Positions 1 to 6,952 of a DNA stretch of 6,952 nucleotides are shown here, one piece after another (within the stretch, counting starts at the first letter, position 1; each line of letters opens with the position of its first letter). The notes below the pieces were generated by a model that made no database searches, was not told where the DNA came from, and saw only the letters and a program-made list of their open reading frames with translations. The stretch comes from an uncultured Ruminococcus sp. (GTDB lineage Bacteria; Bacillota; Clostridia; Oscillospirales; Ruminococcaceae): contig CAMNFW010000109.1 in NCBI GenBank assembly GCA_946537565.1, forward strand, positions 1 to 6,952, written 5' to 3'. A program made the position numbers and the translations under genes.

Positions 1-460
1 AAAGTTCGATAAGCATGACATAGATCTTGACATCAGCGAGGGTATCGTGGGAAAAATAAAGCTCATAGATATCCAGCATAGTTTTTTTTGCGAGAACAGA
101 CAGCTCCTTGCCGAAGCTTTCGTTGATGACGATGGTAGAAGAGACCGCACGCATTACCGGATCGAGAGCGAGGTTTTCGCCGAGAACGTTGTTATCGCAC
201 TGAAAGATAAGTCTTCTTCCGGGAATAGCCGGCATACCGTGAAGCTCACCGGCAGGGATTATCAGGACTTCATTCTCCTTAATATTATAGTCGAGACCGC
301 CGACATTAACGGTGTAGGTATTTTTTATCGGCATAATAAGCTCAAAAGCGTTGTGCCAGTGAATGGGGTAAGCCTCAGTTTCAACGTTATTATAAAGCAT
401 GACAGTGCGTTTGCTTTCATATTCAACAGTTTCATAGTCACCGGAAAGATGCTTGATCAT
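1..460 (-). CDS. AraC-family transcriptional regulator, N-terminal cupin sensor part (3' end beyond window)
   Basis: Reading leftward from ATG at 460-458, the frame stays open for 153 codons to the window edge, so only the N-terminal half is present. The protein starts MIKHLSGDYETVEYES. Residues about 20-90 look like the AraC-type cupin sensor: H34-W-H36 followed by E40 fits the first cupin motif (HxH, then E), and P69-A-G-E-L-H74 fits the second (PxGxxH). Family members normally carry a two-helix-turn-helix DNA-binding domain of about 100 residues at the C terminus; that part is outside the window and its presence is inferred. Such proteins usually sense a small ligand, often a sugar, and control neighbouring transport or catabolic genes; the ligand cannot be read here. 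The start is supported by a G-run ribosome site 8 bases upstream and a good promoter. A cupin enzyme is the alternative, but the spacing and the sequence around HWHNAFE favour a regulator. Confidence 0.85.
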   Translation of the reverse strand, partial: MIKHLSGDYETVEYESKRTVMLYNNVETEAYPIHWHNAFELIMPIKNTYTVNVGGLDYNIKENEVLIIPAGELHGMPAIPGRRLIFQCDNNVLGENLALDPVMRAVSSTIVINESFGKELSVLAKKTMLDIYELYFSHDTLADVKIYVMLIEL

Positions 461-468
461 TGAAAAAA

Positions 469-475
469 TCCCCCC
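469..475 (-). promoter_or_regulatory. Ribosome binding site of the AraC-family gene (G-run)
   Basis: On the minus strand GGGGGGA lies 8 bases before the ATG at 460. It can pair with the CCUCC of 16S rRNA if the middle position is a G-U wobble. It is the only purine-rich stretch at the right distance and supports the chosen start. Another ATG overlaps it at 477-475 but is out of frame with the gene. Confidence 0.7.
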
Positions 476-501
476 ATTATTTATTTTGATAATCTGTTAT
501 A

Positions 502-530
502 ATTATATAATATTTTCAATGAAATGTAAA
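502..530 (-). promoter_or_regulatory. Sigma-A type promoter of the AraC-family gene
   Basis: On the minus strand TTTACA (530-525) serves as the -35 box and TATAAT (507-502) as the -10 box, with a spacer of exactly 17 bases. The -10 box is a perfect consensus match and the -35 box differs at one position from TTGACA. Transcription would begin near 494-497, giving a leader of roughly 35 bases before the ATG at 460. The surrounding region is strongly AT-rich, as expected for Firmicute promoters. It shows the regulator can be transcribed independently of addBA. Confidence 0.8.
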
Positions 531-539
531 TACTTTCAA
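509..539 (-). repeat. Pair of 11-base direct repeats over the AraC-family promoter (candidate operator)
   Basis: On the minus strand TTGAAAGTATT (539-529) and TTGAAAATATT (519-509) match at 10 of 11 positions and are 20 bases apart start to start, about two helical turns. The first overlaps the upstream end of the -35 box and the second fills the spacer up to the -10 box. AraC-family proteins are known to bind direct half-sites about 21 bases apart, so this could be an autoregulatory operator. The repeats are AT-rich and might arise by chance. Binding here by this regulator is inference. Confidence 0.4.
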
Positions 540-593
540 GTAAACTTTAGGCAGACTGCACAAATCACGGTACAAAATTTTGGCTAATTGAAT

Positions 594-3500
594 TTAAAAG
601 AAGTTGAGCTGTTTCCAGAGCGGAATGTCAACGGTGTCTCTTAGCTCAAAGGAATAGAGCAGAGCTTCCTTGACTTTTTTGCCGGTGGAAAGCTCCATAG
701 CGGCTTTATAGATCATGATCTGGGGAGTGTAGCGTTCACGGAGAGCAGCTTTAGTGATATGCCTGTCGGATTTATAATCCACGATAACGAGACCGTCCTC
801 CTCCTCGATCAGCAGGTCAACGATACCCTTTATCATGCCGTCGGAATCTTTTATCTTAAGGAATTCCGGCTCATCGTAATCCAGGTCAGAAGCAGCGGCG
901 ATGAATTTTTTTTCACGCCAGTATTTTTTTGCGGTGCAAATTCTTTTGTAGAGGGGACTTTTGAAGAATGCCTGAACATTCTTAATGCTGATAGAATCTG
1001 CCTGAGAAGGGGTGATATAGCCTGAATCAGCGATACGAAGTATTTCAGCGGAGGGGTCGGACTGAGCTTTGGAAAAATCGCAGTATTGGAAGAAGGTATG
1101 GATAGCGGTACCTTTTTCAGCACCGGTGAGAGTGCCGCCCTCAGCCATAAACTTTGGACGCTGGAGCTGGAGATCGAAGGCTTTTTCGCTGGAAGATTTT
1201 TTAGCGATCTGGGTAACACTGAGGTTAGCAGGAAGCCGGGAAAGGGTGGTGTCATAGTTGAAGCCTATGATATCGTTTATCCTTTTAACAATAGAATCGT
1301 CCGGCTGAACAAGATCATTCTGCTGAACAAGATCGTCAGCCTTCTGAGATATCCCGGTAAACACCTCATAGCTGAAAACATCATCTGAAATCTCAGGCTC
1401 CGGCAGACCAAACTGTTCCGTGTTAAGGTTTACAGCGTCGGCAATTTCCGGGAAAGTGCAGTGTCTTGCGAGCCAGCACCACAGCCAGTCACTGACGGAG
1501 CCGGCAGAGAGTATCACATCCTCATCGCTGCCGTTTATGACGATTTTTTCAATGATATCAGCAGTGTGGGCGAGAGATTTTTCGCCGCATTTGAGGTTGA
1601 TAAAAAGCTGCTGTTTAGCTCTTGTCATGCCGACATAAAGCAGGCGCATTTCCTCGCTTCTGGTACTGCTTTCAGCTTCTGACAGGAGAACGCTGTGCTG
1701 GAAGGTGCGGTATTTTCTGACCAGCTTGTGATCGTAGAGGATATAGCCTATCCTGCTGTCATCGGAACACATAACTGTATCGGAATCGAATTTAAACCGG
1801 CTTGAAGTTTCAGCTATGAATACAAATGGGTATTCAAGACCTTTTGAGCCGTGAAGGGTCTGGATAGTGACATAGCTGCCTGATGAAGCGGAGACCTTGC
1901 CCTGAGGAAAATCGTTGGTTTCCATGATGCGGTCGATATGGCGGAGAAAACCGCTGAGACCGCCGCTGCCTTCATAAGCAGAAGCAGATTCATAATTCTG
2001 GGCATATTGAATAAGGGCACGGAGGTTAGCACGTTTTTTCTCCCCCTCGCTGTAGAGCTGCATAACTGAAATAAAATCGGTGGTATCATAGATCGAAGTT
2101 ATAAGCTCACCGAGGGACATTGTAACGGAATCAAGGCGGAAGCTATCGAGAGCGTCAAGGAAGCTTTTTATCCTTGCGGCAAGGCTTTCGTCTGAAAACT
2201 CCGGCAGCTCACTGTCCGCAGCCTGTCTCAGCAGAGAAAACATCGGAAGCTCCTTGTTAAACGACCGTATATAGGCAATTTCCTGGATCGTGAACATATA
2301 CATCGGAGAGACCATTACAGCCGTAAGAGGAACGTCAAGCAGCGGATTGCTGATAATTCTCAGCAGGTCGAGGAGTATAGTTATCTCACGAGAGCGCAGA
2401 TAGCCTTTTTCGTCGCTGCCTTTAACGGGTATACCGAGGGCTTGAAGCTGTTTTACATAAGCTTTCATGAGATAGTTTTTGCGGACGAGAATGCAGAAAT
2501 CCGAAGGCTGACAGGGACGGGTCTTACCGTCTTTAAGAGCCACAGGAAAGCCGCTTTTCAGCATATCAGCGATCTTAGCAGCGGTGTAAACGGCTTCTGA
2601 ATCGACTTTATCATCGCTGGTTTTGACAATGTGATCATCGGCTTCATTGTCATCGGAAGGGTCTTCGCAGATAAAAGCGAAATGAGTTTTTCTTGAAGGG
2701 TCGGGGGAATATTCAGGAGCGCCGAGGTAGAGCATCTCATCGGCATTATACTCAATATCACCGCATTTTTCGGACATAACTGCCGAGAAGAAATTATTGA
2801 TGAAATCAATGACCTCCGGGTAGCTGCGGAAATTTTTATTGAGGAAGATGAACTGATTAGGCTCAGCTGAATCCGGGTCATACCTGACGGAATTGCGGAG
2901 AGTGGCGATAAAATTCTTAGGGTTAGCGAGGCGGAAGCCGTATATCGACTGTTTCACATCGCCCACAAGGAAAACATTATCCCCATACATCGGCTGACCG
3001 GAGCTGTCCTGCTTATAATTTTTAGAGAGGAGCTTAAAGAGCATATCCTGTTTATTATTTGAATCCTGATATTCATCTATCATGATAAGGTCAATGGTCT
3101 GGGAAACAGACTTAGCGGTGTCAGACTGGATAATATTACCGTTTTCATCATAGCTGATGAGCAGCTCCAGAGCAAGACGTTCGCCGTCATCAAAGCTGAT
3201 TGCATTTTTTTCGCATTTGCGTTTCCAGACATTATCCTGGAAAATTCTTACAAACCTGACGAGGATACCGGTTATCTCAGCGGATTCAGAGAAGCTGGAT
3301 TCAGCGGAGGAGATACTTCCGGCGATCTCCTTAACGGTTTTAACGATGAGCTTGCGTTTTTCGTCATACAGATCCCAAAGGGCGATATTACGGGGAATAT
3401 CCTTTTTAACACTTTTTCTGCTGCCGAAATTCAGGGCATTATTGATCTGATCGGAGTCTGGGAAACAGTCGTTTTCAAAAATTCTCATAAGTTCAAAAAC

Positions 3501-4268
3501 TCTGTCTTTATCCTCATGAGCCTGATCGAGGAATTTTTTGACCTGAGGCAGTTCCAGGTCGTCGAAAATATCCGGAACGGAATCGAGTTTTTCCTCAGCC
3601 AGCTTATAGGCCTTTCTTAATTTTTTCAGGCAGCTATCGCATAAAGATCTGAAGTACACAGATTTAAGAAAATCCTTTTCATATTCATCAGCTGCATCAT
3701 TCAGCCATTTTTCACGGAGAGCAGCCGAGGCAAGGAATTTGTCGATGCTGTTGATAACAGCCTTAAGTGAAGCGGTGCCTCTGATGCAGAATCTGTCATA
3801 AAGATAAGAGATATCATCATAATAATTTTCAGTGCAGTAATTGAGCGTATCCTCCATAGCAGCCGCCCGCAGTACAGATTCATCAGCCTCATCAAGAACG
3901 CTGAAACCGGAAGTGATACCCTGATCGGAAGTATGGTCACGGAGCAGCTCAAAGCAAAAGGAGTTGATAGTAGATATATGGGCACTTTGGAGAAGCACCT
4001 GCTGCTTGATAAGATGAATATTTCCGGGATCATTGTTTATAAGCTCCCGGAGCTTGGAGCCGAGCCTTTTTTTCAGCTCAGAGGCAGCGTCATTAGTGAA
4101 GGTTACGACAACTATCCTGTCAGCCCTTACACCTGAATCCGGGTCGGCTAAAAGCTGAACGAGCCTTTCAGTAAGCACAGCAGTTTTACCGCTTCCGGCG
4201 GCAGCTGAAACGATAACAGAGCAGTTTCTTGCATCAATAGCATTCTGCTGCTGAGAAGTCCATTCCAT
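594..4268 (-). CDS. addA: AddA, ATP-dependent helicase/nuclease subunit A
   Basis: AddA is the motor and one of the two nucleases of the cytoplasmic AddAB complex, which resects DNA double-strand breaks for RecA-dependent repair. The 1224 residues match the usual family length (about 1200-1250). Helicase motifs of the UvrD/RecB superfamily appear in order: Q motif WTSQQQNAI (Q7), Walker A AAAGSGKT at 22-29 (K28), motif Ia VTFTNDAASEL at 55-65, Walker B IDEYQD at 397-402, motif III VGDVKQSIYGFR at 435-446, motif IV LNKNFRS at 476-482, motif V QTLHGSKGLEYPF at 803-815, and motif VI LLYVGMTRAK at 876-885 (R883). A linker at about 955-1000 leads to a RecB-type nuclease with H1057, D1151, D1164-Y-K1166 and a following Q1183, all apparently intact. 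The start ATG lies 9 bases after AAGGAGG and one base after the addB stop. Lactobacillales call the homologue RexA, but the partner's Fe-S cysteines favour the addA name. Confidence 0.97.
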   Translation of the reverse strand: MEWTSQQQNAIDARNCSVIVSAAAGSGKTAVLTERLVQLLADPDSGVRADRIVVVTFTNDAASELKKRLGSKLRELINNDPGNIHLIKQQVLLQSAHISTINSFCFELLRDHTSDQGITSGFSVLDEADESVLRAAAMEDTLNYCTENYYDDISYLYDRFCIRGTASLKAVINSIDKFLASAALREKWLNDAADEYEKDFLKSVYFRSLCDSCLKKLRKAYKLAEEKLDSVPDIFDDLELPQVKKFLDQAHEDKDRVFELMRIFENDCFPDSDQINNALNFGSRKSVKKDIPRNIALWDLYDEKRKLIVKTVKEIAGSISSAESSFSESAEITGILVRFVRIFQDNVWKRKCEKNAISFDDGERLALELLISYDENGNIIQSDTAKSVSQTIDLIMIDEYQDSNNKQDMLFKLLSKNYKQDSSGQPMYGDNVFLVGDVKQSIYGFRLANPKNFIATLRNSVRYDPDSAEPNQFIFLNKNFRSYPEVIDFINNFFSAVMSEKCGDIEYNADEMLYLGAPEYSPDPSRKTHFAFICEDPSDDNEADDHIVKTSDDKVDSEAVYTAAKIADMLKSGFPVALKDGKTRPCQPSDFCILVRKNYLMKAYVKQLQALGIPVKGSDEKGYLRSREITILLDLLRIISNPLLDVPLTAVMVSPMYMFTIQEIAYIRSFNKELPMFSLLRQAADSELPEFSDESLAARIKSFLDALDSFRLDSVTMSLGELITSIYDTTDFISVMQLYSEGEKKRANLRALIQYAQNYESASAYEGSGGLSGFLRHIDRIMETNDFPQGKVSASSGSYVTIQTLHGSKGLEYPFVFIAETSSRFKFDSDTVMCSDDSRIGYILYDHKLVRKYRTFQHSVLLSEAESSTRSEEMRLLYVGMTRAKQQLFINLKCGEKSLAHTADIIEKIVINGSDEDVILSAGSVSDWLWCWLARHCTFPEIADAVNLNTEQFGLPEPEISDDVFSYEVFTGISQKADDLVQQNDLVQPDDSIVKRINDIIGFNYDTTLSRLPANLSVTQIAKKSSSEKAFDLQLQRPKFMAEGGTLTGAEKGTAIHTFFQYCDFSKAQSDPSAEILRIADSGYITPSQADSISIKNVQAFFKSPLYKRICTAKKYWREKKFIAAASDLDYDEPEFLKIKDSDGMIKGIVDLLIEEEDGLVIVDYKSDRHITKAALRERYTPQIMIYKAAMELSTGKKVKEALLYSFELRDTVDIPLWKQLNFF
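1284..1337 (-). repeat. Tandem 18-base (six-residue) repeat inside addA
   Basis: Read on the minus strand, three consecutive 18-base units encode DDLVQQ, NDLVQP and DDSIVK (AddA residues 978-995). The first two units match at 15 of 18 bases and share a perfect 13-base core, GATCTTGTTCAGC; the third is degenerate but again begins GACGAT. The unit keeps the reading frame. It lies in the linker between the helicase core and the C-terminal nuclease, where length changes should be tolerated. It looks like a small local duplication. Confidence 0.75.
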
Positions 4269-4269
4269 A

Positions 4270-6952
4270 TCATTTATCCTCCTTATTGTCGATATTTTCC
4301 TTCATACTGAGAATATCCGCAGCCTTGCGAAGCAGGTCTGGGTCAGGGACACGGAAAACGTTTCCGTCGGAATTTCCGCATATATCGCCGTATTCGCAGT
4401 ACACGCAGGGAGGATCCTGACCGGTTTTCAGGGGAAGAGCCTGAGCATTGCCGCTGTAGAGGGAGCGAGCCATATCCTTAAGGTTATCGAAGGCAAGCTG
4501 TTTCAGAAGCTCCATGCCCTCACCGGTGATGCAGGAGGAATACTTATAAAGGGAGCCGTCAGCGTTAAGTTTTACCGGAACGAATCTGCCCTGACAGTCA
4601 TGCTCCATAGCCTTAAAGACATCGGGATCATTGAGAACGATGCCACGGTTTTTAAGATTGCTGGAGATATTGGCAGTATTGACCGAATCATTTCTTGAAT
4701 TTTCCACCTCAACGCTGGTGATCTGCACAGGTGAATACAGCACACCGGAAGGAATAAAGCCTTCATATTTACCGCCCTTATCGGTTGAAGCGAAGAGGTA
4801 GAGCAGCATCTGGAGGTTGATACCGGAGGCGAGGGTCTCAGCGGTTATAAATTTTTTGCTGCTTTTGTAGTCGATGATGCGGACATATTTTTTTCCGTCA
4901 TTTTCGTAAGTATCCACACGGTCGATGATACCGCCGAAGCTGAGGTAATTGGAATCGTTGAATTTCAGCTTGACGGAGTGGCTGTCTCTGAGTTTCAGCT
5001 CATATTCTTTCGGTTCAAAATCCGAAGCCATGAGAGCGTGCTGAGTATAGAGAAAAACATCTGAAAGTCTTTCAGTGAGCTTGTCAAGTTCCAGTCTGAA
5101 CGAGGGATTTTTACCGAAATCACCGGCAAGCTCAGCGTCGCAGTATTTTTCAGTTTCCGAGCGTATCTCCTGTTTCAGGTCGTCGTAGGACATATTTATA
5201 AATTCCTTTTTAGACCTGGAGCGCATGATATTGAAGAAGCAGTTATGGGAGATATTTCCGGCAGCTCTTGCATCCAGGTCGATTTTTTCACGGCTGAACA
5301 GGTTAAGGCAGCTTTTGCAGAAATACATAAAATGGCAGGTGTTATAATTTTCAACGCCGGTAGATGAGAGATACAAAGGCTCAAAGCTTTTAAGCTTTTT
5401 CATTATATCAGTGCTGACAGTGAGATCACCGGACATACCGCTTCTTGCAAGCACACCGGCAATTTTGCGGTGATACACATTGTCATTGAGAAGGACTTTA
5501 CCGATAGAAGCCGCAGAAACGCTGCTGTTTTTTCTTTCCTGCATATAGTGATAATAAGCAGAGTGAAGGGTGACAGCATAGAAATCCGGAGGTATCTGGT
5601 CATCGGTGATAAGCATTGAAGAAGAGCCGAACATGGACTTTATCTGATCAATAACAGGAGCAGGATATTTAGCCTGACCTGAGAGATCGCTGAGAGGATA
5701 GGAGATAAAAAGCTTATGCGAAGCGGTGGAGAGAGCCTTGTAAACGATAAGTCTTTCGGAAGCGATAAGGTCGGAGAGGGGACGGGAAAGATCAATGCCG
5801 TTGAGGGAGAGCTTCTGCTTGTCGGTTTCGGAGAAAAGACCGTGAAGGCTGACCTGATTTGGAAAATCTCCTTCACAGGCACCCATAACAAAGATCATTT
5901 TTGGAGAATTAAGTCTTGCGGTCCTTGCAGAAGCAACGGTCACAGCGTCGAGAGTCTGAGGGGGGAGGGAGTATTTCAGTCTGCTGGTCATAGAGCGCAG
6001 GAGCCTGGAAAGCTCAGCGGCACTGAGTGTTTCGGAGCCGCGGGTTTCAGCGGTGCTGTCGAGGATATCAATAAGGCAGCCCCATAGTCTTTTAAGCTCC
6101 GAGGCTTCATAGTCTCTGTCAGCCTTGATAAGGCTGGTCATCATCTCAGCGATACTTTCCTCAGCCTTGCAGTTTACGATATACTTATAGATAAGGCGGC
6201 AGGCTTTATCAGCTTCAACAGAACCGGAAAGCTCCTTTTTCAGGCGGCTGAGGGGCGAGATGATATCCTTCCGCATGGCTTCGATAGATTCAAGTTCATC
6301 ATCGGGAGCGGTGAAAGGAGAAGTCCACATTTTCTCGTCGATGTTCCATTTATAGCAGTAATTTTCCAGCCGGGCGGTGTCGGTGAGGGAGTATTTCAGA
6401 ATACCGCATTTAAGGAATCTGAAAATAGTTTCAGAGCGGAATCTGCCGGAGGAAATAAGCTCCAGCAGGGTGGAAAAAAACATCATCACGGAGGTATGGC
6501 TGACAGCTCTTTCGATGCTCATGAAAGCCGGGATATCGTATCTTTTCAGAGCAGCCTTAAGCACATCAGCGTACTGTTCGATGCTGTTGGAGATAACAGC
6601 GATATCCCGGTATTTAAGAGATCTGTCATCGAACAGCAGATGCCTGATGCTGGCACAGACATACTCAGCCTCGCTGTACATATCCTTAGCTTCGAGGATA
6701 TGGATATTCTTGATATCGGGAGCGGAATCCGGATCCGGTTTAAAATTTCTCAGGGCGTGGGTACTCAGGTATTCGAGATCAGGGGATTTAAAGCGGTAAG
6801 GCTTATCACAGGGCGTGATCCTGATATCCTTATGCAGCTCACGGCAGATGCGGGCGAGATCTCTGTAGGTAGCGTTAACGGTTTCAAAGAGGGTGAATTC
6901 ACCGTCATTGACGTTATCGGTTCTGAGGGTGAAGATAACATTTTCGGCAGAA
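4270..6952 (-). CDS. addB: AddB, ATP-dependent helicase/nuclease subunit B (5' end beyond window)
   Basis: AddB is the second subunit of AddAB; it carries a nuclease for the strand not cut by AddA, and in the characterised B. subtilis enzyme it takes part in Chi recognition. The frame is open from the right edge (first whole codon 6951-6949) for 893 residues, so some 250 N-terminal residues, including any Walker A, are missing. The ATG at 6681 is internal: upstream codons read as family-like protein, for example PDIKNIHILEAKDM. Numbering from the window edge, the helicase-like core includes the VFVMGACEGDFP stretch near 354-365. The nuclease has H569, D677 (GGIIDRVD), D694-Y-K696 and Q714 (LQMLLY). 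Four cysteines fit the Fe-S staple: C539 (NTCHF), then C849, C852 and C858 in CVYCEYGDIC. The stop TGA is one base before the addA ATG. RexB is the alternative family name, but the Fe-S ligands favour AddB. Confidence 0.96.
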   Translation of the reverse strand, partial: SAENVIFTLRTDNVNDGEFTLFETVNATYRDLARICRELHKDIRITPCDKPYRFKSPDLEYLSTHALRNFKPDPDSAPDIKNIHILEAKDMYSEAEYVCASIRHLLFDDRSLKYRDIAVISNSIEQYADVLKAALKRYDIPAFMSIERAVSHTSVMMFFSTLLELISSGRFRSETIFRFLKCGILKYSLTDTARLENYCYKWNIDEKMWTSPFTAPDDELESIEAMRKDIISPLSRLKKELSGSVEADKACRLIYKYIVNCKAEESIAEMMTSLIKADRDYEASELKRLWGCLIDILDSTAETRGSETLSAAELSRLLRSMTSRLKYSLPPQTLDAVTVASARTARLNSPKMIFVMGACEGDFPNQVSLHGLFSETDKQKLSLNGIDLSRPLSDLIASERLIVYKALSTASHKLFISYPLSDLSGQAKYPAPVIDQIKSMFGSSSMLITDDQIPPDFYAVTLHSAYYHYMQERKNSSVSAASIGKVLLNDNVYHRKIAGVLARSGMSGDLTVSTDIMKKLKSFEPLYLSSTGVENYNTCHFMYFCKSCLNLFSREKIDLDARAAGNISHNCFFNIMRSRSKKEFINMSYDDLKQEIRSETEKYCDAELAGDFGKNPSFRLELDKLTERLSDVFLYTQHALMASDFEPKEYELKLRDSHSVKLKFNDSNYLSFGGIIDRVDTYENDGKKYVRIIDYKSSKKFITAETLASGINLQMLLYLFASTDKGGKYEGFIPSGVLYSPVQITSVEVENSRNDSVNTANISSNLKNRGIVLNDPDVFKAMEHDCQGRFVPVKLNADGSLYKYSSCITGEGMELLKQLAFDNLKDMARSLYSGNAQALPLKTGQDPPCVYCEYGDICGNSDGNVFRVPDPDLLRKAADILSMKENIDNKEDK
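4278..4284 (-). promoter_or_regulatory. Ribosome binding site of addA, inside the 3' end of addB
   Basis: On the minus strand AAGGAGG lies 9 bases before the addA ATG (4268-4266) and is part of the last addB codons (encoding the NKED near its C terminus). It is a full match to the anti-Shine-Dalgarno core and decides the addA start. A ribosome finishing addB covers this site, which is consistent with translational coupling and near-equal production of the two subunits. Confidence 0.9.

Larger units (their letters stand above)
461..593. other. Intergenic region between addA and the AraC-family gene, no clear terminator
   Basis: This AT-rich gap follows the addA stop codon and precedes the regulator start. 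It holds the promoter, repeat pair and ribosome site listed separately. I looked for an intrinsic terminator of addBA on the minus strand. The only self-complementary stretches are CAAAATTTTG at 573-582, an AT-only palindrome with no loop, and GCAGTCTGC at 551-559, four base pairs around one base with no following T-run. Neither is convincing, so addBA transcripts may read through into the regulator gene or end by another mechanism. Confidence 0.6.

Noticed and set aside
92..99. Runs of seven or eight T or A (for example 92-99, 906-913, 924-930) as possible frameshift sites or phase-variation tracts
   Set aside because: All sit in frame within intact coding regions, mostly as Lys AAA or Phe codons of an AT-leaning genome, with no overlapping frame or downstream structure to suggest programmed slippage.
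47..463. Plus-strand open frame of 138 codons at the left end
   Set aside because: It lies antisense to the AraC-family gene, whose minus-strand translation shows clear cupin motifs, a ribosome site and a promoter. The plus-strand translation resembles no family I recognise and has no ribosome site I could identify.
573..582. Palindrome CAAAATTTTG in the intergenic region
   Set aside because: It is short, almost all A and T, has no loop or following T-run, and is expected by chance in such sequence; it is neither a convincing terminator nor a convincing operator.
5716..6087. Plus-strand open frame of 123 codons inside addB, and similar shorter ones inside addA and addB on both strands
   Set aside because: All overlap strongly supported conserved coding sequence in another frame, and their translations show no recognisable domain. 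They are shadow frames.
594..6952. About 20 copies of AGCGG, the B. subtilis Chi sequence, on the plus strand against about 6 on the minus strand
   Set aside because: The excess looked tempting beside addAB, but it falls on the non-coding strand and many copies come from an Ala GCT codon following a codon ending in CC. Codon use explains it, and the Chi sequence of this organism is unknown.
1..6952. Search for CRISPR arrays, tRNA or rRNA genes, insertion sequences, attachment sites and defence genes linked to AddAB
   Set aside because: No regularly spaced repeats, cloverleaf-like segments, terminal inverted repeats or transposase-like proteins were seen. Coding sequence fills all but about 130 bases.

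Overview
The window holds two complete or nearly complete coding regions plus the start of a third, all read on the minus strand, so transcription runs from right to left. In order of transcription they are addB (5' end cut off by the right edge), addA (complete), and the first 153 codons of an AraC-type transcriptional regulator (cut off by the left edge). The many other open frames, including the plus-strand one over the regulator, are shadows of these genes. Window composition is about 46% G+C from five hand-counted lines. AddAB architecture, four Fe-S cysteines in AddB, strong AAGGAGG and G-run ribosome sites and an AT-rich TTTACA/TATAAT promoter suggest a Firmicute, most likely a clostridial gut or rumen type such as the Ruminococcus group. 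The genus is an inference from general resemblance.

Right and centre (4270-6952 and 594-4268): addB and addA are separated by a single base. The addA ribosome site lies inside the last codons of addB, which points to one operon with translational coupling. The two products form the AddAB helicase-nuclease, the Gram-positive counterpart of RecBCD. It loads on double-strand breaks, unwinds and degrades both strands, and after meeting a Chi site produces the 3' single strand used by RecA. AddA shows all UvrD-type helicase motifs and a complete RecB-type nuclease centre. AddB shows a second complete nuclease centre and the Fe-S staple. Nothing indicates loss of function.

Left (1-593): a 133-base AT-rich gap separates addA from the regulator. 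It contains a well-formed promoter with a 17-base spacer for the regulator gene and a pair of nearly identical 11-base direct repeats 20 bases apart over that promoter, a plausible autoregulatory operator. No convincing intrinsic terminator is seen after addA. The regulator has the cupin sensor domain; its DNA-binding half lies outside the window.

I found no undescribed system here: this is a housekeeping DNA-repair locus next to an ordinary regulator. The points worth a second look are small: the repeat pair at the regulator promoter, a tandem hexapeptide repeat in the AddA interdomain linker, additional cysteines beside the first AddB Fe-S ligand, and an apparent strand composition bias.
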